A DNA stretch of 41,385 nucleotides, taken from NCBI GenBank assembly GCA_937926265.1, contig CALAZS010000120.1, forward strand, positions 1 to 41,385. Direction: 5' to 3'. The stretch is from an uncultured Gammaproteobacteria bacterium. Its GTDB lineage: Bacteria > Pseudomonadota > Gammaproteobacteria > Chromatiales > Chromatiaceae. Under the pieces are notes generated by a model, which saw nothing but the letters and a program-made list of their open reading frames with translations, searched no databases and was not told the origin of the DNA. Both the position numbers and the translations under genes were made by a program. Shown piece after piece: positions 35,001-41,385 of this stretch. Numbering within the stretch: the stretch's first letter is position 1; the number at the start of each line of letters is the position of its first letter.

Positions 35001-36703
35001 AAGTTGAATCCTCCGGAAAACACTTGCTGGCACTGATCAACGATATACTTGACCTGTCAAAAATAGATGCCGGTAAAATTGAGCTGGAAAAGGTTTCATT
35101 CAATCTAAAAGAACTGCTCGACAATGTTGCTTTCATGATGCATGACGAGGCGATGTTGAAAGGACTTAAGCTGCGAGTCAAATCCCGGAATGCATCGTGT
35201 CATGTGCTGGGTGATCCAACGCGTTTGAACCAGGTTTTGCTTAACCTGGTAGGCAATGGCATCAAGTTCACTGATGAGGGCTCGATAACGATTAATGCTG
35301 AATGCACCGAAATTTCAGAAGAGAAGCTTTTATTGCATTTTGATGTAATCGATACCGGCATAGGTATTGATAAAGAAGCTCAAAGTCATTTGTTCCAGGC
35401 TTTTAAACAGGCCGATTCCTCAACAACAAGAAAATATGGTGGTACTGGACTGGGACTGGCTGTATGTCAAAAGCTGGTAGATGAAATGGATGGCACTATT
35501 GGCATTGACAGTGAACCCGGCAAGGGCAGCCGCTTCTGGTTTGAGATTAAGTTAGATGCTGACAATGAGGTCCCAGTTGATGGTAGTGCTGATAGCAAGG
35601 TTGATGGCCAGGGTGAGGAGCTGGATAAAAGGCGAAAAATTGAGAATATTCACGGCGCAAGCATTTTACTGGTTGAAGATGACACCATTAACCAGGAAGT
35701 GGCAAAAGGGTTGCTGGGAAAATTAGATGCCTCTGTTGAAATTGCACCTAATGGTCAGGAGGCTGTTAATCTGTTTCTCAACAAGCAATCATTTGATTTG
35801 GTGCTGATGGATATACATATGCCGGTAATGGATGGTTACCAGGCAACACGCGAGATTCGTGCCCTGGAAAATGGTAAGAACATCCCCATACTTGCGATGA
35901 CCGCCAATGCTTTTGCCGATCATAAAACCGAGAGTTATGAAGCAGGCATGAATGACTTTATAACAAAGCCTGTTGAACCTGAAAGACTCTTTAACAAGTT
36001 GCTTGAATGGCTGCCTGAAAATGTATTTGTGTTCGATAATCATCAGGCTGAAGAGAGTGGTTCGGCCCCGGACATCGATGAAAATCAAAGGCGTAAACTG
36101 AAAGACTATTTCCTCTCTGTTGATTCAATCGATATCAAAAGGGGATTGCTGTCTTTAAATGGCGATATTGATCAGTATTTAAGTCTTGCCAGGATGTTTG
36201 TCAGTCAACATCGCCAGGATGCGGGCCTGATGGAGTCATGCATCGTCGACCAGGCATGGGAAGATGCCAGGGGTATTGCCCACAAGGCTAAAGGTGCAGC
36301 CGGTACCCTGGGAATAATAAAGATACATTCTGCTGCAGAGTCACTTGAAAAGCTTTTTAAACAAAAAACCTATAATCCTGAAATGCCGCTGCAACTGGAG
36401 AAATTCAAGTCAGCTTACGATGAACTGAAACGTTTAATTGACCAGGCGCCTAAATCCGATGCGCAACAACTTTCTGCCCCTGTCAGTATGCAGTCTGTGA
36501 ATGAATTGCTTGATGAGTTAAAGTTTTTGCTGGACCAGGGTAATGCCAAGGCTATTGATTTGTTTGAATTGAATAAAGCGGAACTTGAGTCAGTATTTGG
36601 TGATGCTGTGCAGGGCTTGCAGGATAATATTGAAAACTTTAACTTTGATAGTGCCCTGTCGGATGTTGAAAGCCTGTTGTCAGTGTTGTCTCAACAAAAT
36701 TAA
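32003..36703 (+). CDS. Large hybrid sensor kinase: REC-PAS-PAS-GAF-PAS-GAF-PAS-HisKA-HATPase-REC-Hpt
   Basis: This 1566-residue cytosolic protein has no membrane helices. Domains by residue: REC 1-120 (D58, K108 in VLKDR), PAS 142-265, PAS 270-395, GAF-like 395-511, PAS 513-632, GAF 640-800, PAS with PAC 816-938, HisKA (H968 in SHEIRTPLNA), HATPase about 1075-1190 (GNGIKF, DTGIGI, GGTGLGLAV), REC (D1270 in LMDIHMPVMDG) and Hpt (H1427 in AHKAKGAAGTLG). A final helical segment covers about 1490-1566. All phosphotransfer residues are intact. The N-terminal receiver suggests it accepts phosphate or control from the preceding kinase, while its own His-Asp-His chain can relay to a downstream receiver. 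It overlaps the preceding gene by eight bases and is followed after 40 bases by a receiver-HD-GYP gene. Confidence 0.93.
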   Translation: MTDHKLRILHVEDSSTDAELIRRFLLKQDFDFEIFLVETLEDFNYALSDFKPDIVLSDYKLPGANGEEFLRDLRALDKNLPFVFVTGAIGEDTVSELLHKGADDYVLKDRLLRLPVAIRGALREAEKHRDLIAAEKALEQSEARYKSLVESTSDFIWEVDANGLYQYVSPQTLGLYGCEEHEVIGKSPFDFMGEAEARRVGDLFVKIVAEKQPFYLLQSVIENKKGESVVLETSGHPFFDDDGNLLGYRGIGRDITDRIKSDIELRNSEKRYRLLTESSLDGIWDWNIETGQIYFSPKWKKQLGYEDEELVNAYETWESNLHPEDKPGVVERLKAFIKNPKPLWHEEFRMQHKDGSYRWIMARATSVISSDGKLSRLFGVHIDIDDYKNAARESNERVKELACLYNIQKDLEEFRDENFIMQRVVEYLVPAMQYPENTIATLTLKNKTFRAGKDTDSFAEDLNADLIINGEKIGMVSVRNHEPKGFLEPDEPQLVKNVARVLSRWLEKEKAFDHLRMYERVVSNTKDLMSFVSKDYRYLLVNQRYAEMHNKPIDQIQGRLVSEIMGDEVFASTIKPQLDKCFNDKNHISYQESFEMGGDEYTLHVEYDPLIENDEVKGAVVSVRDITELDKARKAIELEARRSKALLDLPLLSEKFGENEFLQKAQEIAESLTQSKISFIHFVNYEETEIELVTWSKRTLEEYCQAAYDKHYPVKQAGIWADAIRQKEPVVFNDYEKFPNKHGLPEGHARLKRMISVPVVEQGKVVMVAGVGNKEHEYVAEDVETVQLICNEIWRIVQRQRYRVELESSVQKRTAELADAMRRMQLAAEATSIGIWEYDVATEELVWDHWMYRIFEFPPDRFHGNLHDLESCLHPDDREYAIKQITNSIKQVVPLDMAFRIITPAGHLRYIQTKAIVRKDQDGAPVKVVGTSLDVSAQYELNENLKMAVKVAESANREKSAFLANMSHEIRTPLNAILGMTYLLMQDSSINTKALAQIKKVESSGKHLLALINDILDLSKIDAGKIELEKVSFNLKELLDNVAFMMHDEAMLKGLKLRVKSRNASCHVLGDPTRLNQVLLNLVGNGIKFTDEGSITINAECTEISEEKLLLHFDVIDTGIGIDKEAQSHLFQAFKQADSSTTRKYGGTGLGLAVCQKLVDEMDGTIGIDSEPGKGSRFWFEIKLDADNEVPVDGSADSKVDGQGEELDKRRKIENIHGASILLVEDDTINQEVAKGLLGKLDASVEIAPNGQEAVNLFLNKQSFDLVLMDIHMPVMDGYQATREIRALENGKNIPILAMTANAFADHKTESYEAGMNDFITKPVEPERLFNKLLEWLPENVFVFDNHQAEESGSAPDIDENQRRKLKDYFLSVDSIDIKRGLLSLNGDIDQYLSLARMFVSQHRQDAGLMESCIVDQAWEDARGIAHKAKGAAGTLGIIKIHSAAESLEKLFKQKTYNPEMPLQLEKFKSAYDELKRLIDQAPKSDAQQLSAPVSMQSVNELLDELKFLLDQGNAKAIDLFELNKAELESVFGDAVQGLQDNIENFNFDSALSDVESLLSVLSQQN

Positions 36704-36743
36704 TGATTAAACTGAGCATAACTTCTGAAAATATTCTCTGCTA

Positions 36744-37961
36744 ATGTCTGATAAAAATAAAAACACGATCCTGCTGGTTGATGATGAACCGGTAAACCTG
36801 AAAGTGCTTAGCAAAATACTCATGCCCGAGTTTAATGTCAAAGTTGCCAACTCAGGTAAGCAGGGGATAAAGATTGCGACCAATCCCAACGACCCGGTTG
36901 ACCTGGTGTTGCTTGATATCATGATGCCGGAGCTTGATGGCTACCAAACACTTAAATATCTCAAAAATGATGACACTGCGAAGAGCATACCGGTGATCTT
37001 TGTTACGGCGCTCAGTGAAGAGTCGGATGAGCAAAAAGGTCTGGAACTCGGTGCTGTAGATTACATCACCAAGCCAATAAAGCCTGCGATCGTAATGTCA
37101 CGCGTTAAAACCCACCTGGAACTCAAGGCATCCAGGGAAAACCTGCAGGGACTGGTGGATGAAAGAACCAGGGAGCTTAATAACAGCAACTACCTGCTTA
37201 AGAAAAGCTTTGTGGAAACAGTAAAAAGTTTTTCTTTATTACTTGAAACCAAGGATAAGTTTTTAGCAGGGCATTCACGCCGGGTTGCCGAATTTTCCCG
37301 TAAAGTGGCAATGGAAATGAAACTCAATCAAAAAAATATTGATGATGTGTTTCTTGCTGGCCTGCTATCACGCATTGGTGCCATAACGCTGCCTGATAAA
37401 CTGATTGAACAGCCCTTTAACCTATTGGATACCGAGGGCAGGGAAACCGTTATCAATAATATCCTTGATGCCCGCCGGCTGTTTATCAACATACCTTCTT
37501 TACAGGAGGTTGGGCACATCATTGAATGCCAGTTTGAAAACTTTGATGGTTCCGGTGTTCCTAAGGCCCTGGCCAAAGGCCAGATACCAATAGGTACACG
37601 CATTCTCACCATGTGCCGTGATTATGACTTACTGCATGTCGGCCGTATGTCGAGCAGGGTGTATTCTTCATCAGGTGCCCTGGATTACATTAAAAAACGT
37701 ACCGGTAAATATTATGATCCAGCGGTGCTGGAGGCTTTTACTCATGTGCTTGGTGCCAACGCCAACAAGTATATTGAAGCTGTGAGAGAAATTGGCCTGG
37801 CAGACCTGACTGCAGGTATGTTTATTGTTGAGGCCCGCTTTGACGAGCAAGTCTACGTCAGAAATCTTGAGGCAACCAATGAGATTATTGACGGACTTGA
37901 AGATTTACAGCATCAGCTTCATCAGTCTCCGGTGATTACAGTGAAACTAAAAAACAACTGA
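36744..37961 (+). CDS. Response regulator with degenerate HD-GYP domain
   Basis: This 405-residue protein has an intact receiver (residues 8 to about 127, D58 in LLDIMMPE, K in ITKPIKP), a coiled linker (ELNNSNYLL) and an HD-GYP-like domain at about 160-345. The first conserved histidine is kept (AGHSRRVAEF), but the catalytic HD pair is replaced by S209-R210 (LLSRIGAITLPD). The HHE triad is replaced by Q263-F264-E265 in QFENFDGSGVP. It should therefore not hydrolyse cyclic-di-GMP and may act as a binding or scaffold protein. A C-terminal extension of about 60 residues (ADLTAGMFIVEARFDEQVYV) resembles the output segment seen in similar proteins. It is the last gene of the signalling operon. 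Confidence 0.9.
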   Translation: MSDKNKNTILLVDDEPVNLKVLSKILMPEFNVKVANSGKQGIKIATNPNDPVDLVLLDIMMPELDGYQTLKYLKNDDTAKSIPVIFVTALSEESDEQKGLELGAVDYITKPIKPAIVMSRVKTHLELKASRENLQGLVDERTRELNNSNYLLKKSFVETVKSFSLLLETKDKFLAGHSRRVAEFSRKVAMEMKLNQKNIDDVFLAGLLSRIGAITLPDKLIEQPFNLLDTEGRETVINNILDARRLFINIPSLQEVGHIIECQFENFDGSGVPKALAKGQIPIGTRILTMCRDYDLLHVGRMSSRVYSSSGALDYIKKRTGKYYDPAVLEAFTHVLGANANKYIEAVREIGLADLTAGMFIVEARFDEQVYVRNLEATNEIIDGLEDLQHQLHQSPVITVKLKNN

Positions 37962-38043
37962 CCGGTCAATGTTTTAGTTGCGGATTTCGGCTTCTCATTT
38001 CAATAACTTCTTTTCATAAATCAGGATTCCTTTATAAGCTCTC

Positions 38044-39390
38044 ATGTATCAGGAGTTAAAAAAACTGGTTGCACTTGCAGTGCCTGTGGCACTGTCGCAG
38101 ATGCTGATTGCCCTGGCAGGGTTTGTTGATACATTGATGGCTGGTCGTGCAGGGGTGGTTGACCTGGCCGGTGTGTCCCTGGGTTCAGCGCTCTGGGTCA
38201 CCCTGATGATAGCGCCGCTGGGTTTGTTCATGGCGGTTAACCCGATCGTTGGCCAGTATATCGGCGCAAAAAATTATCCTGCCATCGTTAACTTTATGCA
38301 TCAGAGTGCCAGGGTGCTGGTTGTCGTTGTGTTGGTATTGCTGTTGATACTTGTTTTTCGCGATACCTATCTTGGTTATTTCATCACCGACCCGCAGGTA
38401 TTGGCTGTTACTTCGGGATACCTTGAAGGGCTTTGCTGGGGTGTGCCTGCAATTATGGCAACCTACCTGATACGTCCTTACAGTGAAGGTTTCTCATTCA
38501 CCAAGCCTTACATGATTGCCTCGATTATCAGCTTGCTGGTCAATATTCCGGCTAACTATGCATTGATCTTTGGACACTGGGGCGCGCCGGCGTTAGGTGG
38601 GGCAGGTGCAGGCTGGGCTACCGCCATTGCTTTCTGGGTGGCATTTTTCGTGATGCTGGCTTACAGCCTGTATCACCCGGTTTACAGGAAGGCACGACTT
38701 TGGAGTCAATGGAGAGTAATTGACAGGCAGGAAATAAATCACTTGCTCAAGGTCGGCATGCCGGTTGCGATGACGCTGTTTGTTGAAGTCAGTATTTTTT
38801 CTCTGATCGCCCTGTTTCTTGGTGGCCGTGCCGATACGGAAATAGCCGCCAATCAGGTTGCCATGAACGTGGCTTACCTGTTGTTTACCCTGCCATTGAG
38901 TATATCCGTTGCAGCGACAATAAGAGTGAGTTATTTGGTGGGGGCAAAGGCCTGTCTTGAAGCTTTTACGGCGGCCAAGGCGTCGGTATACCTGGCAATC
39001 ATAACCGCGGCAATAAATATCGTAGTGTTGCTTGGCTTTACCGAATCGATTGCGATGATATATACCGATAATGCGGTAGTGATTGAACTGGCGATTACGC
39101 TATTGATTTATGCCGCAATGTTTCAGTTGGCTGATGCTTTTGTGGTGCCGGTTCAGGGAGCGCTTCGTGGTTACAAGGATACGCGCCTGCCCTTGCTGTA
39201 CGCAGTACTTGCGTATTGGATTATTGCGCTACCGCTGGGCTATGTACTGGGGTTAACTGATTTGATTGTACCGGCAATGGGAGCAGAAGGTTTCTGGATT
39301 TCGCTGGTTGTTGGCCTGGTCATCAGCGGTGTGTTAATGACCAGCAGGCTTTACAGCATAGGCAGGAAAGTTTTGGCTATGTCGATTTAA
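38044..39390 (+). CDS. MATE-family multidrug/toxin efflux transporter (NorM-like)
   Basis: This 448-residue protein has twelve predicted membrane helices in two repeats. It has the MATE hallmarks: LAVPVALSQMLIALAGFVDTLMAGR at the start (in parts), MAVNPIVGQYIGAK, a central PVAMTLFVEVSIF at the second repeat and LRGYKDTRLPLL near the end. NorM-type MATE pumps export cationic drugs or metabolites using sodium or proton gradients. It starts 82 bases after the signalling operon, perhaps with its own promoter, and its 3' end overlaps the convergent diguanylate cyclase gene by 14 bases. Confidence 0.93.
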   Translation: MYQELKKLVALAVPVALSQMLIALAGFVDTLMAGRAGVVDLAGVSLGSALWVTLMIAPLGLFMAVNPIVGQYIGAKNYPAIVNFMHQSARVLVVVVLVLLLILVFRDTYLGYFITDPQVLAVTSGYLEGLCWGVPAIMATYLIRPYSEGFSFTKPYMIASIISLLVNIPANYALIFGHWGAPALGGAGAGWATAIAFWVAFFVMLAYSLYHPVYRKARLWSQWRVIDRQEINHLLKVGMPVAMTLFVEVSIFSLIALFLGGRADTEIAANQVAMNVAYLLFTLPLSISVAATIRVSYLVGAKACLEAFTAAKASVYLAIITAAINIVVLLGFTESIAMIYTDNAVVIELAITLLIYAAMFQLADAFVVPVQGALRGYKDTRLPLLYAVLAYWIIALPLGYVLGLTDLIVPAMGAEGFWISLVVGLVISGVLMTSRLYSIGRKVLAMSI

Positions 39391-40426
39391 CTGTCTGGTT
39401 ACGACCGGTTTCCTTGGCTTTATACATGGCCTGGTCACAGCGATCCAGCAGGCTTTCAAGTGGTTCATCAAAACGGTGACAGGCAACCCCGAATGAGGCG
39501 GTTAATGATTTAACCACTTCACCGGTTTTGGTATGTCTTACCTGCAGTTTTTCAATCGACGTGCGAATATGTTCGGAAACATTGTAAGCGTTATCAAGCG
39601 CGGTCTCTGGCAGTAACAGGATAAATTCTTCACCACCAAACCTGGCCGTATAATCCGTACTGCGGGTTTTTTCCTGCAGCATCTTGGCAAATACCTTGAG
39701 AATCTTGTCACCAAACAGGTGCCCATACTTGTCATTGATATCTTTGAAATGATCGATGTCAACAATAACGATGCTGAAGTTGGTACCGTTGCGACGCCTG
39801 TCATTGAGTATTTTTTTAATCTGGTTTTCAAAGCCACGACGGTTCAACAGGCCGGTTAATGAATCAGTTGTAGCTTCCATCCGCGCATGGGTCAGTTCAT
39901 TTTTCAGGACATTCAGTCCCTTGCTGGTTATGACCAGGTCGGATTCGAGTTTCTTGGTATCGGCAACAAACTGGCGGGTAATATGAATGATTGACGAAAC
40001 AACTGAAAGAATATTGTGGGTTGACTGGCTGCCGGCAAGCGTATCGATATGCTTTTCCAGTTGCTTGTTGCTCATGGAAGATTTGCCGGCAACTTCAATC
40101 AATGCTGATATGGCTTCGGTGATGGTATCAACCAGTTCATTGCGAAGGCCTTCTGCAAGTTCCTCGGAGCAGATAAAAAAGTAATGAACAAAAAGCTTTA
40201 CAGCAGCATCATGGCTTAATTCATTATTTTTAAGATACTTGTCAACTTTGTTGTTGAGGCTCAGGTTCTTGCCGGAAACATAAATAAAGAACAGGCTGTA
40301 GAATACCGGGTTCATTGGCAGCTTGTGTTCTGACAACTTCGCCAGGGTCATGCGCATGTATTCAGCGCATTGTTCAGGCTGAACCGCTTCGAGCAGGTAG
40401 TTGGTTTCTTGTGATTCTTTTTCCAT
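39377..40426 (-). CDS. GGDEF diguanylate cyclase with unknown N-terminal sensor region
   Basis: This 349-residue soluble protein's C-terminal GGDEF domain (about 185-345) has DSLTGLLNRRGFE, DIDHFKDINDKYGH and an intact GGEEF active site preceded by an RSTD inhibitory (I) site, so it should make cyclic-di-GMP and be product-inhibited. The N-terminal 160 residues are alpha-helical with no recognised domain. They include ALIEVAGKSS and a coiled coil leading into the catalytic part, similar to cytosolic cyclases of the TKKLESDL...LTHARMEATTDSLTG type. It follows the DUF3012 lipoprotein gene by 32 bases on the same strand. It opposes the intact HD-GYP phosphodiesterase encoded about 10 kb away. 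Confidence 0.94.
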   Translation of the reverse strand: MEKESQETNYLLEAVQPEQCAEYMRMTLAKLSEHKLPMNPVFYSLFFIYVSGKNLSLNNKVDKYLKNNELSHDAAVKLFVHYFFICSEELAEGLRNELVDTITEAISALIEVAGKSSMSNKQLEKHIDTLAGSQSTHNILSVVSSIIHITRQFVADTKKLESDLVITSKGLNVLKNELTHARMEATTDSLTGLLNRRGFENQIKKILNDRRRNGTNFSIVIVDIDHFKDINDKYGHLFGDKILKVFAKMLQEKTRSTDYTARFGGEEFILLLPETALDNAYNVSEHIRTSIEKLQVRHTKTGEVVKSLTASFGVACHRFDEPLESLLDRCDQAMYKAKETGRNQTVKST

Positions 40427-40458
40427 TTCAATCAGAGATTAAAATTTAGTTTCCAGTC

Positions 40459-40641
40459 TTATTTAAAAATGCAATGTTTAGCATAGTCAGTTGCCTGGTT
40501 GGTCGTCCAGTCACCTTTTGGAGTTTCCTCCATTTTTTTACACCAGGCAGGCGTGCCCACTTCTGGAGAGCAGGCTGTCAGTATTGGTGCAGATACTAGA
40601 AGGATAGCAAGAATGGAAAGGTTGCGAATAGTTTGTTTCAT
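40459..40641 (-). CDS. DUF3012 small lipoprotein
   Basis: This 60-residue protein has a lipoprotein signal and lipobox LTAC, with C24 as the lipidation site. A mature part of about 36 residues contains GTPAWCKKMEETPKGDWT and ATDYAKHCIF, a clear match to DUF3012, a family of small exported proteins of unknown function common in marine gammaproteobacteria. Two remaining cysteines may form a disulfide. GGAG precedes the ATG by six bases. It lies 11 bases after rph, likely in the same transcript. Confidence 0.9.
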   Translation of the reverse strand: MKQTIRNLSILAILLVSAPILTACSPEVGTPAWCKKMEETPKGDWTTNQATDYAKHCIFK

Positions 40642-40652
40642 GTTTTCTCCGT

Positions 40653-41369
40653 TCAGCTTTTTAATGCCTGGTTTTGCAGTGAGATGATTTCCTGAATGCC
40701 CTGTTCTGCCAGGGCCAGCATGCTGTTCATTTCTTCGCGGCTGTAAGGCGCCTCTTCTGCGGTACCCTGAACTTCAATGAAGCCGCCATTTTCAGTCATG
40801 ACAACATTCATATCGGTTTCGGCGTTGGAATCCTCGGCATAATCCAGGTCGAGTACCGGCACACCGTTAAATACGCCAACCGAGACGGAGGCAATATTGT
40901 GAAGTAACGGTGATTCGGACAGTTCGCCTTTTTCAATAAGCTTGTTGATGGCATCACTAAGGGCTACAAAGGCACCCGAAATTGAGGCGGTGCGTGTTCC
41001 GCCATCCGCCTGTATCACGTCACAGTCGAGCGTGATCATGCGCTCGCCAAGTTTTTCCAGGTCGACGGCTGCACGTAAAGAACGGCCAATCAGACGCTGG
41101 ATTTCCATGGTTCTGCCGCCCTGTTTACCACGGGATGACTCCCGCGCCATGCGGTCTGTGGTTGAACGTGGCAGCATGCCATATTCGGCGGTAACCCAGC
41201 CCTTGTTGCTGCCTTTCATCCAGCGCGGTACTGAGCTGTCTACACTGGCATTGCAGATAACCTTGGTATTGCCAAATTCCACCAGCACCGAGCCTTCGGC
41301 ATGACAGGTGTAATCGCGGGTAAAGTTTACAGCACGCATTTCATTGGGCTGACGTCCACTGGGTCTCAT
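40653..41369 (-). CDS. rph: Ribonuclease PH
   Basis: This 238-residue protein is the standard RNase PH length. Start MRPSGRQPNEMR, AEGSVLVEFGNTKVICNASV, GWVTAEYGMLPRST, GRTMEIQRLIGRSLRA, TLDCDVIQADGGTRTASI and DLDYAEDS are all family signatures, including the phosphate-binding arginines. It trims tRNA 3' ends phosphorolytically. I chose ATG 41369, preceded by GAGGAAA, over the in-frame TTG at 41381, which adds four residues. The DUF3012 and cyclase genes follow on the same strand. The promoter lies outside the window. Confidence 0.97.
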   Translation of the reverse strand: MRPSGRQPNEMRAVNFTRDYTCHAEGSVLVEFGNTKVICNASVDSSVPRWMKGSNKGWVTAEYGMLPRSTTDRMARESSRGKQGGRTMEIQRLIGRSLRAAVDLEKLGERMITLDCDVIQADGGTRTASISGAFVALSDAINKLIEKGELSESPLLHNIASVSVGVFNGVPVLDLDYAEDSNAETDMNVVMTENGGFIEVQGTAEEAPYSREEMNSMLALAEQGIQEIISLQNQALKS

Positions 41370-41385
41370 AGATTTCCTCAAATTC

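Overview
The window is a compact chromosomal segment of a gammaproteobacterium. Every protein family I recognise is of gammaproteobacterial type: Rep helicase, the System I (ccm) cytochrome c maturation operon, RNase PH, DUF2782, DUF3012 and a CopD-like membrane protein. The organism appears respiratory and facultatively anaerobic. It has four c-type cytochromes (two monoheme, one diheme, one NapC-type tetraheme), a complete ccmABCDEFGHI set, late molybdopterin genes and a pyruvate:ferredoxin oxidoreductase. The order or genus cannot be fixed from this sequence, and I see no phage, transposon or integron genes. Gene density is high and no gene-free stretch exceeds 300 bases.

Layout. 1-2.7 kb: the end of a MarC-like membrane protein, then on the minus strand tRNA-Arg(CCG), a small cytochrome c and a chemoreceptor with a NIT-like sensor domain. 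2.8-4.1 kb: a CopD-like membrane protein divergent from a cytochrome c5-type protein, followed by a multi-hairpin REP-like element. 4.1-10.6 kb: rep helicase, a LOG-family hydrolase, a DUF2782 protein, a second large chemoreceptor and rdgB. 10.7-13.1 kb: tetraheme cytochrome, periplasmic ankyrin-repeat protein and a convergent diheme cytochrome. 13.3-20.9 kb: ccmABCDEFGHI, interrupted between ccmB and ccmC by a 220-base gap carrying a 12-base tandem repeat; CcmI has a duplicated C-terminal domain. 20.9-23.0 kb: moeA-moaD-moaE. 23.1-27.7 kb: nifJ-type pyruvate oxidoreductase plus a dihydroorotate dehydrogenase-like gene. 27.8-38.0 kb: a signalling block. 38.0-41.4 kb: a MATE transporter, a diguanylate cyclase, a DUF3012 lipoprotein and rph.

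The most interesting part is the signalling block. An orphan NMT1/SsuA-like periplasmic binding protein (no permease or ATPase nearby) is followed, with 3-base spacing or 8-base overlaps, by a membrane histidine kinase, a single-domain receiver and a 1566-residue REC-PAS/GAF-HisKA-HATPase-REC-Hpt hybrid kinase. Next comes a receiver-HD-GYP protein that has lost its catalytic HD and HH residues. Upstream sits an FNR/ANR-like site (TTAAT-N4-ATCAA) centred about 41 bases before the start site expected from a TATACT -10 box. A catalytically intact receiver-HD-GYP protein precedes it, and an intact GGDEF cyclase lies just beyond. I read this as a probable oxygen-regulated ligand-sensing phosphorelay linked to cyclic-di-GMP. 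The ligand and output are unknown.

The redox genes fit together: ccm makes the c-type cytochromes encoded alongside it, moeA/moaD/moaE supply molybdenum cofactor for enzymes encoded elsewhere, and the NapC-type protein would pass quinol electrons to a periplasmic reductase not present here.
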